Counted from the stretch's first letter, positions 44,342 through 54,476 are shown. The stretch is DNA of 64,000 bases from Lachnospiraceae bacterium UBA3310 (GCA_002361355.1 DESQ01000048.1:1-64000); one strand, 5' to 3'. The notes: generated by a model not told the origin, from the sequence alone. Numbers and translations are program-made.

Positions 44342-45457
44342 TTACGCAAACAGATCCGACAGCACCCGGTAATACTTCTTCGTCAGTCTCATCTGATCGT
44401 ACACGCCAAAATCCATCTCCCCAATCCTGTCAACGGGGTCTTTCATCGCCGCAATCCAGGCTTCCACGTCATAGGGATCTTCCACATAATTTGCCTTTCC
44501 CTGCGTCACCTCGGGAATACAGGCTCTGTCCGTCGTGATGACCACCGCACCAAAGAGCATCGCCTCGATGGGCGGCATCCCGAATCCCTCAAACACACTG
44601 GGAAAGAGAAACGCCCGGCAAAACTGATACAGTGTGTTTCTCTCCTCGTTCCCGACAAATCCCGTGAGAGTGACCTCCCGCTCCAGCCCCCTCTCCCTGA
44701 TCTGCCGCTCCAACACTTCCCTGCCCGCTCCGTTCACACCGGATATGAGAAGCCGGCAGGGAAGGCCTGTCTTTTCCCGTTTGATCCGCTCCATGACTGC
44801 GATCAGCGTCTTCAGGTTCTTGTGGGGAATCATCTGCGCCACGGTATAGTAGTATGCTTTTTCCCCGATCTGATACTTCTCTGACAGCCGCGCAAAGGGG
44901 ACTGTTTGCTTGCTGTCCACGGTGATTGGATTATAGATCGTGGTAATATGTTCCGGCGCCACACGATATCTTTCGATTATGTCCCTTTTCACCCAGTCCG
45001 AGATCGCGATGATATGCCGGGAGCAGTGCACGTCGAGCCACCAGCACAACCGGGAATAGGCAATCTCATGAAACGGATGGTACTGCGGATAATGCGCCGC
45101 CTGCAGATCGTGGATCGTGTTCACATAGGTGACGCCGCCGTTTAGGAGCGGCCTGCAGTACACCGGCGTAAAACATTTGCGGATGCCGTGCCTGCGCAGA
45201 AACCGGTTCTGGCAGAAAAACTGCCAGAGAATGCGCCCGGCGATATTGGCGGATCTCACATTTGCCGTTAACAGTTCCATCCGTTTGTCCTTCGCATAAT
45301 GGCAAAAAGTCTCCCGGTTATCCGCAGACACCAGCAAGACAAGATGAAAAGGCTCCTCAAGCTGCAGGAAGCCGTCTAACAAATTCCTGATATAAAATTC
45401 CGTTCCGCCCACTTTTTTCGGGCGAAGCCAAAGCAAGTCCACCGCTATATTCAGCAT
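44342..45457 (-). CDS. Glycosyltransferase family 4
   Basis: About 371 residues from ATG 45457, with AGGAAAGGAAG upstream. MLNIAVDLLWLRPKKVGGTEFY is cut here at its first part: the KVGGTEFY glycine loop is the GT4 acceptor-domain mark. TVAQMIPHKNLKTLI and SVFEGFGMPPIEAM (EX7E) are donor-domain marks. The 42 in-frame codons ahead of the start come from the tail of the CotH gene read in another frame, so the longer start is rejected. Soluble. Confidence 0.83.
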   Translation of the reverse strand: MLNIAVDLLWLRPKKVGGTEFYIRNLLDGFLQLEEPFHLVLLVSADNRETFCHYAKDKRMELLTANVRSANIAGRILWQFFCQNRFLRRHGIRKCFTPVYCRPLLNGGVTYVNTIHDLQAAHYPQYHPFHEIAYSRLCWWLDVHCSRHIIAISDWVKRDIIERYRVAPEHITTIYNPITVDSKQTVPFARLSEKYQIGEKAYYYTVAQMIPHKNLKTLIAVMERIKREKTGLPCRLLISGVNGAGREVLERQIRERGLEREVTLTGFVGNEERNTLYQFCRAFLFPSVFEGFGMPPIEAMLFGAVVITTDRACIPEVTQGKANYVEDPYDVEAWIAAMKDPVDRIGEMDFGVYDQMRLTKKYYRVLSDLFA

Positions 45458-45476
45458 ATGCTTCCTTTCCTTCTTT

Positions 45477-47373
45477 CTATTCCGTCCCGGAAGGTATGTG
45501 GCTTTTCCCGTAGACCGTGATATCCTCCGTAATGGGTTCTGCGCCGTCAAAAATCCTGCCGTCCGCCGTGTACCAGCCGTCAAACATAAAAGTTCCCTCC
45601 ATTTGACCCGGCTCCCCGATTGGCAGGCTTTCCAGCATTTCTCCTCTGATCACGCTGACATACATATCCTTGTGGTATTCCTCCGCGATAAAATGTACGG
45701 TGCACAGTTCCTTCTGTTCTATCCAGACTTCATCCAGAAATGCCTTCCGCGCCGTCAAAAAATCCCGGATTCTCCATATTTCCTCCGTGTAATCAGGGGA
45801 TTTATCAAAGATTTCTTTCCATCTGATCCGATCCATATCCGCGGACACATAGATTTCCGATATATACTCGTCAATTTTGCTCTCCTGAATGGTCTCAAAA
45901 TAATCGGAGAAAAACGCCTGATAGCACGCAGACACCGTCTGCCTGAATTCCGGATGCCTGTTCAAATACCAGAAAAGTGCGGTCGTCTCGTCGCGCTGTG
46001 TCAGATAGCACAGATCACGGGTTGTCCCGTCGATCCCGTACAGTCTGCCATAGGCTTTGTCATAATCCCACACAGGGCCGGCAAACAGCCCGGCATCTTC
46101 CGGCTTGTAAAAAAAGGAACTGGTTGCGCCGCCGCCTTTATTCTTGGTCAGTTCCTCCACGATATATTTCCTGGCATAAGACTCCACGTCGATATAATCC
46201 GCCCAGCCAAGCCCGGTGTCAGGATTGATGCCGTCCGCCGCCGTGACCGCTTTCTCCATCTCATTCATCAGCCCGCTGATATAATCCACCTGCGCCCTGG
46301 ACGCGTATTTCGGGTTTTTGATCGTATACTGGTCGCCCAGGATCGTGGTCTTAAATCCACTGATCTCATTCACATATTTCTCGGATACGTCCCGTTCCAG
46401 CAGATAACCGCCTGTCAGCGTCCGGGGTTCTACTGGAAGCCAGGCGCCCTTTTTCTCTCCCGTGTCAAACCGTGTACAGTCCTCTATCCCCTTATTGAGC
46501 TTTTTATTCCGCTCCCCCAGATCGGTGATGGGAATCCTCTCCGGATCAATCTCCACTTTCTCGCAGAGCTGGTACAACCCGTGGTATTGGTTATTGATAT
46601 AGAGATCAATATACTGCGATTCGGGAGAGCCCTCCATTCCCGCCGCAATTCCCATCTCGTAGGTAATTTTATTGCGGATGTACGAACGGTCTTCCACATT
46701 GCTTAAGAGAATCCAGTTATCCGCGCTTCCCATGCCGAACAGATCTGTCCTGTTTTTCAATCTGATGCCGTAGGATTTTTTCGGATAGGCCCATGTGGAG
46801 TTACCCCGCCCGGAAATGCTGTCCAATTCGTCCGCACAAATTAACCCCCCCCCCCGAGCCAAACAGGAAAATTTTACCTTTTTCCTCATAATCTTTATCC
46901 GCATCCAGCCTTTCCATCGATCCGCTCTCCGTCTCGAGAAACAGTGCCGGAAGATTGGCGGAATGCATGACCACCATGGTACGGCTCGCCGCCTCGTTTC
47001 CCTCCCCGTCATAAAAACGCAGGGAATAAGGCTCACCATACGCCAGAGCGCCGATGTCTTCACCGCTTTTCAATACGATTTCCTCTTCCCCTCCCGCAAA
47101 GACCGCTTTCTGCGCTCCCGTAAAGGAGATTTTCACATCGCCCGCATTCGCATAGGAAGGCAGGAATAGATAGTCTGTCTGCCCCGCATCTTCCGTAAAA
47201 CAGCGGATCTCCTGTTCCGGTGAGACACCGTCGATCACAAAGCGGAGACTTTCTATACAATCGCCATCGCGCTGTTTCCGGTCGTACGCTTCCCTCTCCC
47301 CTATCACGACGGCAGCTATCATTACAAGAAGCAAAATTCCCCGTATTCCGTATCGTCTCATCCTGTCTGTCAT
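45477..47373 (-). pseudogene. CotH-family protein, phase-variable, off at poly-G
   Basis: One gene in two frames. From ATG 47373 it encodes a membrane anchor (GIRGILLLVMIAAVVIG) and an N-terminal beta domain, then runs into the G11 tract at 46845-46855 and stops about 15 codons later at 46801. The other frame resumes at the tract with SGRGNSTW, KKSYGIRL and VWDYDKAYG, the conserved blocks of the CotH kinase-like fold, and ends at 45477 in a DGWYTADGRIFDG repeat-like domain. The neighbour at 47396 is an intact tandem copy. The tract would give one frame at 10 or 13 G. Confidence 0.85.
46845..46855 (-). repeat. Poly-G tract, G11 on the coding strand
   Basis: Eleven consecutive C on the plus strand (G11 in coding sense) lie between the two frames of the CotH gene. 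The frame before the tract reads TTT GGC TCG then G. To reach the CotH core frame the run must hold 3n+1 G: 7, 10 or 13. Eleven gives an early stop. The intact neighbour has a different sequence at this point and no tract. Runs of this length slip easily in replication. Confidence 0.9.
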
Positions 47374-47395
47374 ATCCGTCCATACTCCCTGCCGC

Positions 47396-49294
47396 CTACA
47401 CATCATGGCCTTTACTGTACAAAGTGATATCTTCCGTGACCGGTTGTGTACCGTCAAAAAGTTTTCCATCCTCTGTGTACCAGCCGTCAAACATCCAATC
47501 CCCGGACACAGTGCCCGGCTCGCTTCCCGGCATTTTCTGGAGCGGCCTTCCCGCGATCACGCTCACATAATGCTCGCCATCCGATACAAACGTGACTGTA
47601 CACACCTCTTTTTGTTCTGTCCAGACCTCGTCCAAAAACGCCTTCCGCGCCAAAAGGAAGTCTTTGATTTTTTCTATCTCATAATCGTAATCGAGAGGCG
47701 CGTCATCCGCACTCTTCCATCTGATTTGATCCATGGCGACGGACGACGAAATTTCCGACGCATATTCTTCAATTTTTTCATCCACAATCTCCTGCATGTA
47801 ATCCGAGAAAAATTCCCCGTAACAGGACGACACCGCCTCCCGAAATTCGGGATGCTTATTCAGGCGCCAGAAGAGCGTGGTCGGATTGCTGTCCCTGAGC
47901 GTCAGGTAACACAGATCTTCCGTGGTTTCATTTAACCCCGTTATGCTTGCGTATGCCTTGTCATAATCCCACACAGGGCCGGCAAACAACTTCGTGCTGA
48001 CCGCATCCTCCGGCTTATAGAAAAAGGAGCTGGTTGCGCCCGCGCCATTGTTCTTTGTCAGTTCTTCCAGAATGTATTTCTGTGCAAAGGAATGCAGGTC
48101 AATATAATCCGTATAGCGCATGCCGGTCTCCGGATTGACGCCGTCCTCCGAGACAATGGCTTTTTCCATATTATTCACAAAACCGCTGATATAATCCACT
48201 TCAGCCTCGGACGCATGCACAGGCTCCTTGATCGTATACAGATCCCCCAGGCTGTCCGTGATAAACCCGCTGACTTCCTCCCGGTATTTTTCCGGCACAT
48301 CCCGCTCCAGAAGATAGCCTCCCGTCAGGTCGCCCGGTTCTCTAAAAAGCGCCGTCCCCTTTCGCTTCTCTGTCTCAAAATGCCCGCACTTTTCTATCTC
48401 TTTGTTGAGTCTCCTGTTCTCCGCTTCCAGATCGGCGATGGGCACCCTCTCCCCGTCAATTTCCACCTTCTCGCAAAGCTGGTACATGCCGTGGTATGTA
48501 TGGTTGATATAGAGATCAATATACTGTGATTCCGGCGATCCCTCCATCCCCGCCGCAATCGCCATCTCATAGGTGATCTTGTTGCGGATATAAGCGGAAT
48601 CCTCCACATTGCTCAACAAAACCCACTTGTCGGCGCTTCCCATGCCAAACAGATCCGCCTTTTCCCCCAGCCTGATCCCATAGGACTTTTTCGGGTGCGC
48701 CCAGGTGGAATTTCCCCGCCCGGAAATACGATCCAGTTTATCCACACACACCAGATCGCCGTCAACATCAAGCAGGACAATGCTTCCCTTTTCTTCATGA
48801 TTTTTGTCAGCGTCCAGCATCTCCATCGAACCGCTGGCCGTCTCCAGAAAGGCGGCGGGAAGATTTGCCGAACGCATAATCACCATGTCCTGTCTGGCCA
48901 TTTCTCTTCCCTTCCTGTCACAAAAACGCATCTGGTACTTCCCACCACAGGTGAGCGCGCCAATGCTCTCTCCGTCTTTTAGCGAAATTTCCTTCCCTTC
49001 TCCCGCAAAAACGATCCGATATGCGCCCGCAAACGAAATTTTCACCTTGTCCGGATTGGCATAGGAAGGCAAAAACAAATAGCTGATCTGCTCCATTTCA
49101 TCCGTAAAGCAGTCAATTCTCTGTTCTGATGCGGAATTACTGACCACAAACCAAAGATTTTCCATATAGTTTCCGCTTGTCTGTATTTGCCTGCTTGCCG
49201 TTCTCTCCAAAAGCACCACGGCCGCAATCAGAAGAAAAAGCAGAAGCCACAAAACGCCATGCCGCTTTATCCTGTATCTCATATCTGTTCCCAT
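47396..49294 (-). CDS. CotH-family membrane-anchored kinase-like protein
   Basis: A 632-residue protein: short cytosolic start, one membrane segment (VLWLLLFLLIAAVVLL at 14-29), then an extracellular part. Residues about 40-170 form a beta-rich domain. The CotH core follows with ISGRGNSTW at 190-198, KKSYGIRL at 202-209, LLSNVEDSAYIRNK near 227 and VWDYDKAY at 441-448; the WDYD segment stands where kinases have DFG. The C-terminus is an InlB/Flg_new-like repeat (DGWYTEDGKLFDG). Known CotH proteins phosphorylate coat proteins in spores; what this one acts on is unknown. Confidence 0.83.
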   Translation of the reverse strand: MGTDMRYRIKRHGVLWLLLFLLIAAVVLLERTASRQIQTSGNYMENLWFVVSNSASEQRIDCFTDEMEQISYLFLPSYANPDKVKISFAGAYRIVFAGEGKEISLKDGESIGALTCGGKYQMRFCDRKGREMARQDMVIMRSANLPAAFLETASGSMEMLDADKNHEEKGSIVLLDVDGDLVCVDKLDRISGRGNSTWAHPKKSYGIRLGEKADLFGMGSADKWVLLSNVEDSAYIRNKITYEMAIAAGMEGSPESQYIDLYINHTYHGMYQLCEKVEIDGERVPIADLEAENRRLNKEIEKCGHFETEKRKGTALFREPGDLTGGYLLERDVPEKYREEVSGFITDSLGDLYTIKEPVHASEAEVDYISGFVNNMEKAIVSEDGVNPETGMRYTDYIDLHSFAQKYILEELTKNNGAGATSSFFYKPEDAVSTKLFAGPVWDYDKAYASITGLNETTEDLCYLTLRDSNPTTLFWRLNKHPEFREAVSSCYGEFFSDYMQEIVDEKIEEYASEISSSVAMDQIRWKSADDAPLDYDYEIEKIKDFLLARKAFLDEVWTEQKEVCTVTFVSDGEHYVSVIAGRPLQKMPGSEPGTVSGDWMFDGWYTEDGKLFDGTQPVTEDITLYSKGHDV

Positions 49295-49299
49295 ACTCC

Positions 49300-49665
49300 T
49301 TATGGTTTCGGGGTTTCCTTTTCCAAATCCCGCACGCGTTTATCCAAAATTGCCAGCTCCTGCGTCAGGGTTCTAAGCTTCCGGTTTTGTCTGGACGCGA
49401 TCGAAGTCAGCGACAGCAGAATCAATATGATAAAGCCGATACAGAAGAGAAACAGGCCGTTCATGTTGTCCTGAATGCCAAAGAGCCGGATAATCTGTGT
49501 CAAAAGCTCCGGCACTACCACAAGAACTCCCATGACGGCTCCCGCTACCAGCCACAAAAGCGTATACTTTAAATTGAGCGCCTTCTGCTTCAAAAAATAC
49601 AGGATCACAATGAAATAGCTGATCACCACAAAGATCAGCGTGATACGCAAATGACTCGGTATCAT
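49300..49665 (-). CDS. DUF2304 small membrane protein
   Basis: A 121-residue protein with three hydrophobic segments (LRITLIFVVISYFIVILYF, LLWLVAGAVMGVLVVVP, LFLFCIGFIILILLSL) and a charged helical C-terminus (LRTLTQELAILDKRVRDLEKE). This is the DUF2304 layout. Such proteins are nearly always encoded next to a DPM-like GT2, as here: it overlaps the GT2 stop by four bases. It is thought to act with the transferase at the membrane, but no biochemical role is established to my knowledge. Confidence 0.8.
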   Translation of the reverse strand: MIPSHLRITLIFVVISYFIVILYFLKQKALNLKYTLLWLVAGAVMGVLVVVPELLTQIIRLFGIQDNMNGLFLFCIGFIILILLSLTSIASRQNRKLRTLTQELAILDKRVRDLEKETPKP

Positions 49666-50390
49666 ACTCTCTTACCCCTCCTCACGCCATAGCTGAGTCT
49701 GCAGACCAAAATTGCCAGTGTCACCTTAATCATATAGTAAATGGATTTCTTCAAGGTAATAGAGCTGACGCCTCCCTCTCTGGCGCGCATCTGCACCGGC
49801 ACCTCGCGCACTCTGCCAAGATGCATAATGGCGGCGACAATCGCCTCCGGTTCCGGATAATCCATGGGATAATCCTTACTGTATATCTCGATAAACATGC
49901 GGTTCACCGCCCGGTAGCCGCTGGTCACATCCTTGATCCGTTTTCCTGTGGTAATCCAGATCAGGGCACTCAAAATATTGATGCCAGCCCTGCGGCTTGC
50001 CGAAGTCTGAAAGCCTTCCTTTTCCAGGAACCGGGAACCGATTACCACATCCGCTTCATCCGCTATGATCGGCTCCAAAAGTTTTTCCAGATAGGCCACG
50101 TCGTGCTGTCCGTCGCCGTCCATCTGCACGGCGATATCATATCCATTCTTGCAGGCATAAATATATCCTGCCTGCACGGCGCCGCCGATTCCCATATTGA
50201 TCGGAAGATCCAGATAGCGGAACTTCTCTTTCCTGCAAAGTTTTAAGGTATCGTCCGTGGATCCGTCGTTGACCACCAGATAATCATACTGCGGCGCCTG
50301 TTCCATCATGCTTTTTACCACATTCACAATACTTTCGTCTTCGTTGTACGCCGGTATGATAACCAAAATTTTTTTCTCTTTTTCTTCCAT
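49662..50390 (-). CDS. DPM-like glycosyltransferase family 2
   Basis: About 242 residues from ATG 50390. ILVIIPAYNEDESI starts the fold, VVNDGSTDDT follows near 38, and MDGDGQHD carries the metal-binding acids. YCRAVNRMF-type and PEPEAIVAAIMH blocks match the dolichol/polyprenyl-phosphate sugar synthases. It would load a sugar on polyprenyl phosphate for the GT-C-like enzyme directly upstream at 50417. The 89 codons before the chosen start overlap that gene and look out of frame, so the longer start is rejected. Confidence 0.82.
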   Translation of the reverse strand: MEEKEKKILVIIPAYNEDESIVNVVKSMMEQAPQYDYLVVNDGSTDDTLKLCRKEKFRYLDLPINMGIGGAVQAGYIYACKNGYDIAVQMDGDGQHDVAYLEKLLEPIIADEADVVIGSRFLEKEGFQTSASRRAGINILSALIWITTGKRIKDVTSGYRAVNRMFIEIYSKDYPMDYPEPEAIVAAIMHLGRVREVPVQMRAREGGVSSITLKKSIYYMIKVTLAILVCRLSYGVRRGKRV

Positions 50391-50416
50391 AATCCGTTTT
50401 CCCCGCTCCGTATCTT

Positions 50417-52054
50417 CTAACGGCCATCTCTCTTTGACAAAAACTTCCGGCCGATAAAGTCCCGCGCCCGCACACGCCACAACTGCCTCAAAAGCAGATA
50501 ATACGCCATATAGAATGGCCCGAACGCGTATACCAGATACCGCTGCTGCCCGAAGAAAACCAGCGATATGATGAGTACCATGGTCACATTCGTCCCCAGC
50601 ACAAGCGCCATCATCTCCGCTCCCTCTCTCCTCGCCCGCGGATCCGCATACCCCCATACCATCAGTCCAAACGCCGACAGATACAACAGCGCCGTCACCA
50701 GATGGCAGAAGCCATAGAGCGGCGCATACTGGAAAAATACCGTGCTGATAAACGCCTGCGGCAAAAGCTTTAACGTGTGATATAAAAATCTCCCAAAATG
50801 TGCCTTAATCAGCGTCAGTCCTATGGTCTGCATATGGGAACTGCGGATCTGGCTGAACTGATCCGACAGGATAATTTCAGGCGCATGTACCGTATAGTAC
50901 TGGGACGGCGTCCAGATACAGGTTATACCGATCTTTCCGATTCCCCCCACGATATCCCTCCACATCCACAAGCCTTCTTCCGCATAGACATAGCGCTCCT
51001 CCTCGGCGTCCACCGCCTCATAGAGCGCCAGATACAGCCCCTGTAACAGCGGTTCCTCAAACAGCGCGGCATCCTCATAATCCGCCTCATACATGCCTCT
51101 GGAGAAAATCAATGTCATATACTGGCTGGTGGAAAAGCGCTTCGCAGCCTCCTCCATATCGACTCCCGCAGGGGAAACCGCCTCCCCCTGTCCACTCTCC
51201 GCCGGCGCTTCTTCCTGCTTGGGCGCTGTCTTTGCAGACTCCGCCGCTTCCGCCTCCTCCTGCTTCTGCCTGTCCTCCTCCAGAGCGATCCGGTAAGACT
51301 CCGGCCGCTGTACCATGAGTCCGAACCGGTTGAAAGGATGCCCCTCCTGCACTATGATACGATATTCCCCGACAAGGCCGAACACCAGAAGAACGCCCGC
51401 GGCGCTGACTGCCGCGCAACCTGCAAGTCCTGCCAGCACGCGAAGTAATTTTTTCCCTGCGCCCGCCCTTTTCCCCCGCATGCAGACCACATAGAGAAAT
51501 ACAATCCCGCACACGCCAAAAAGAATCTGTAGCTGGGAGCGGACTGACGCAAGAAGCAGGGTCATGCCAAAAGCCCCCGCGAGCCAGCCATAACTTTTAT
51601 TCCAGACCGCTGTGAGCAGTGCCGCCAAAAACAAATAAAAGAGAGAATACGCGACCCCCTCCGTCAAAACCGCCTGTGTCATCACCACCGGCATCTCGAT
51701 GGTGTAAGGGTACAGGGCAAAAAGGCTAAACAGAATGCCTTCCACGAAAGAAACCCCAAACCGCACCCGCACCGTCTCCTCCAAAACCGTCACTGCAGCC
51801 GCCGCCAAAAGCGCCTGTTCGACAATCACCGCCCACAGATACCATACATCCCCGAAAAAATACTGGTTCAACAGCAGAAAAACCGGATAAAACGGCATAA
51901 CGCCCTCTCGCCAGCCAATCTGCATATAGCTTTCACTGTCATCGAACAGCACCGGCCCGCCGTGCCCCATCGCCAGGAAGAAAAGAAACAGGGCTACGCA
52001 CAAAAGCAGGCGGAAACCGTATTTAGTTATGAACTGTCTTCCTCTTTCCCTCAA
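50417..52054 (-). CDS. Multi-pass membrane protein, GT-C-like glycosyltransferase
   Basis: A 545-residue protein with about eleven hydrophobic segments. Loop 1 carries LFDDSESYMQIGW, acidic as in GT-C enzymes. A long soluble loop near residues 265-330 is rich in Glu, Ala and Gln (EEDRQKQEEAEAAESAKTA) and looks unstructured. Paired with the DPM-like GT2 and DUF2304 genes downstream, it probably takes a sugar from polyprenyl phosphate and adds it to the exported glycan. Family assigned from topology and context. Confidence 0.6.
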   Translation of the reverse strand: MRERGRQFITKYGFRLLLCVALFLFFLAMGHGGPVLFDDSESYMQIGWREGVMPFYPVFLLLNQYFFGDVWYLWAVIVEQALLAAAAVTVLEETVRVRFGVSFVEGILFSLFALYPYTIEMPVVMTQAVLTEGVAYSLFYLFLAALLTAVWNKSYGWLAGAFGMTLLLASVRSQLQILFGVCGIVFLYVVCMRGKRAGAGKKLLRVLAGLAGCAAVSAAGVLLVFGLVGEYRIIVQEGHPFNRFGLMVQRPESYRIALEEDRQKQEEAEAAESAKTAPKQEEAPAESGQGEAVSPAGVDMEEAAKRFSTSQYMTLIFSRGMYEADYEDAALFEEPLLQGLYLALYEAVDAEEERYVYAEEGLWMWRDIVGGIGKIGITCIWTPSQYYTVHAPEIILSDQFSQIRSSHMQTIGLTLIKAHFGRFLYHTLKLLPQAFISTVFFQYAPLYGFCHLVTALLYLSAFGLMVWGYADPRARREGAEMMALVLGTNVTMVLIISLVFFGQQRYLVYAFGPFYMAYYLLLRQLWRVRARDFIGRKFLSKRDGR

Positions 52055-52071
52055 ATTCTTATTCCTTTCCC

Positions 52072-53853
52072 CTACGATTCGCCAAATACTTCCTCTTTGC
52101 GCTTCTCCTGCACCTTACCGCCGCTCACCTCGTAAATCACATCCACGTTTCGGATGGTGGTAAGCCTGTGGGCGATGATAATCATGGTCTTCATCCCCTG
52201 CAGATGCTCGATGGCCTCCATGACTGCCGACTCTGTCTCATTGTCCAGTGCGGAGGTCGCCTCATCCAGCACCAGAATCTCCGGATCGTGGTAGAGCGCC
52301 CTGGCAATGCCAATACGCTGCCTCTGCCCGCCCGACAATCTGACACCTCTGTCACCTACAATTGTATCCAGTCCATAAGGCAGACTCTCGATAAACTCCT
52401 TAAGCTGCGCTTTCTCCACAGCCGCCTTTACCGCTCTCTCGTCGATCTGCCCTTCCTGCACGCCAAAAGCGATATTGTTGCGGATCGTATCATCGGAGAG
52501 ATAGATCGTCTGGGGAATATACCCCACCTGCGCGTGGAAGGTCTTCGCCCGTTCATGGACATTGATCTCATCCGCCAGCACCACGCCTTTTACCGGCGTT
52601 AAGAGCCCCAATATAATATCCACCATGGTGGTTTTCCCCGACCCGGTGGAACCGATAAACGCCACGGTAGTGCCCTTTTTGATTGTCAGATCCACGTTGT
52701 CGAGCACCCACTCCTCCGTGTCCGGATAGTGATAAGATACCCCCTGCACCTGAATGCCCTTTTGCAGCCTCCAGTCTGTCCTCCGCTCCTTACTGTCATG
52801 AACCGTCAGCCCCTCAATGCCCACCAGATCATGATAGACCAGTTCCACGGAGGGAAGGGCATAGAGCATATTGGAGGCATGCTCGTTGATCCGCCCCACA
52901 CTCGGCATCAGCCGCATGGCCGCCACCGCAAAAGCGGCAAGCTGGGAGATAAAGTAGACCGAGTCCGCCTCGCCAAAAAGAAGCTTTACAATCACCGCAA
53001 TCAAAAGCCCCGTCATGGAGACCGCCTCCACCGTATACTTCGGCAGAATCGAGATCGTTCTGGCAATGCGCAGGCCTCTCGCATATTTTTTCCAATATTT
53101 CTGGAACTCATCAGTAAAATATGACTCCCGCTCCAGAATCTTAATTTCCTTAATCCCGCCCAGCGCCTGATTCATCCACTGGAAAATCTTTCCCTGGTAG
53201 CCCTGGTTTTCAGCCCCAAGCCGACGGCTGTACTTTCTGCTGATCATCAGAAAACCGCCCACAAAGACCGCCAGAAATCCCAGCACGATAATGGTGATGG
53301 ATTTGCTGACAACCAGCAGATAAATGACCAGAACCGCCGAGACCGCAAGCTCGGCAAGAAGCTCCAGCGCATAGAGAATCACCTGCATGAACCGCGACGT
53401 ATCCTCATGGAGGCTTCTCTGTAAAATGGCAATATTATGATTCAGATGGAAGGTGTACGGCTCCTTCATGTAAGCGGATAACAGCCTTGTGGACAGTTTC
53501 ATCTGGGTATTGTAGGAAAAGCGGAAAATATAATCCTTCTCCAGAATCAGATATACGTTTTTGATCACATAGATCCCGATGATGCCGACGGAAAGCAGCA
53601 CAATAAAGCTCTTCGTGGAATGGAATCCCAGCAGATCATAGACCGCTCTTAAATACCATCTGGTCTGGATCGTTCCCTGGTTCTGGAGAACATCAATGAA
53701 AGGCACGAAAACCATGACCGCAAGAAGCTCCAGAAAGCTCCCTGCCACAATGGCTGCCGTGAGAAGCGCAAGTTTCCATTTATCCCTTTTATCAAATATA
53801 TATCCAAGCTTAGAAAGCAGGGACACGCTCTTTCCCTCTGCCGTTTCTCTCAT
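52072..53853 (-). CDS. ABC transporter, fused membrane and ATPase domains (flippase)
   Basis: About 593 residues from ATG 53853 (GTG 53898, overlapping the upstream stop as GTGA, is also possible). Six hydrophobic segments in the first 320 residues, then Walker A GSTGSGKTT, signature LSGGQRQRIGIARAL and Walker B ILVLDEATSALD. It is a paralogue of the transporter at 18889 and matches the PglK-like lipid-linked oligosaccharide flippases. Two such transporters in one locus suggest two lipid-linked products, or exchange of parts between loci. Confidence 0.83.
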   Translation of the reverse strand: MRETAEGKSVSLLSKLGYIFDKRDKWKLALLTAAIVAGSFLELLAVMVFVPFIDVLQNQGTIQTRWYLRAVYDLLGFHSTKSFIVLLSVGIIGIYVIKNVYLILEKDYIFRFSYNTQMKLSTRLLSAYMKEPYTFHLNHNIAILQRSLHEDTSRFMQVILYALELLAELAVSAVLVIYLLVVSKSITIIVLGFLAVFVGGFLMISRKYSRRLGAENQGYQGKIFQWMNQALGGIKEIKILERESYFTDEFQKYWKKYARGLRIARTISILPKYTVEAVSMTGLLIAVIVKLLFGEADSVYFISQLAAFAVAAMRLMPSVGRINEHASNMLYALPSVELVYHDLVGIEGLTVHDSKERRTDWRLQKGIQVQGVSYHYPDTEEWVLDNVDLTIKKGTTVAFIGSTGSGKTTMVDIILGLLTPVKGVVLADEINVHERAKTFHAQVGYIPQTIYLSDDTIRNNIAFGVQEGQIDERAVKAAVEKAQLKEFIESLPYGLDTIVGDRGVRLSGGQRQRIGIARALYHDPEILVLDEATSALDNETESAVMEAIEHLQGMKTMIIIAHRLTTIRNVDVIYEVSGGKVQEKRKEEVFGES

Positions 53854-53894
53854 ACTGCAATTTACCTTTCTGTCTCGTTTCCGTAATGCCCTCG

Positions 53895-54476
53895 TCACTC
53901 AAAAAGCGCCCGGCATAAATTGCTGTGGGAATCCCGGTCGCTTATCTTTTTGGCAGGTATCCCTGCCCATGTCGTGCCGGATTCCACGATATCCGCCGTC
54001 ACCACCGCATTCGCGCCCACGGCGACATCATCCGCGATACGCACCGCGCCGATCACCTTCGCGCCGCTCCCGAAATAACAGTTATCCCCAATCACCGCCG
54101 CCTCATGGCTCCCGTTTGTCGCGCCGATGGTCACGCCCTCCTGCAGGCGGCAGTTTTTCCCCGCCCTGACATTTCCGTGCACGACGATAGTTCCGTAGTG
54201 GGGCATGGAAAGCCCCGGCCCGAACACGCCTGGCGGTATCGTGATCCCCAGTCTCACACTGAGACGGTGAAACCGGAACTTGTGGTATTTTCCGATCAAT
54301 AACGCTGCAATGCCGCTTCTGCAGTTGCCGTCATACTCCACCTTGCGAAGCAGCCTTTGAAACTTCCAGATTTCATCCCCGAACAGCCGTGGATGCCTGT
54401 CCTGTTTCCTGCCCAGGGCGAGCCTGTCCTGTTCCAGATAATATTGATACGCCTTTTTGCTGTCTATCATAGCCAC
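53895..54476 (-). CDS. Serine acetyltransferase-like hexapeptide enzyme
   Basis: A 193-residue protein with an N-terminal helical part (about 1-85) and a left-handed beta-helix ending in WAGIPAKKI. ITIPPGVFGPGLSMPHYGTIVVHG and GVTIGATNG are CysE-like turns. In polysaccharide loci such enzymes acetylate sugars rather than serine. It overlaps both neighbours: the GT-D gene ends ten bases inside it and the flippase begins at its stop. Substrate unknown. Confidence 0.72.
   Translation of the reverse strand: MAMIDSKKAYQYYLEQDRLALGRKQDRHPRLFGDEIWKFQRLLRKVEYDGNCRSGIAALLIGKYHKFRFHRLSVRLGITIPPGVFGPGLSMPHYGTIVVHGNVRAGKNCRLQEGVTIGATNGSHEAAVIGDNCYFGSGAKVIGAVRIADDVAVGANAVVTADIVESGTTWAGIPAKKISDRDSHSNLCRALFE

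Noticed and set aside
45458..45583. Longer start of the GT4 gene at 45583
   Set aside because: These codons are the tail of the CotH gene read in another frame. ATG 45457 has a good ribosome site and the normal GT4 N-terminus.
45498..46706. 402-codon open frame on the plus strand opposite the CotH gene
   Set aside because: The opposite frame of a strongly conserved CotH domain; no motif, and the intact copy at 47396 does not keep a matching long frame.
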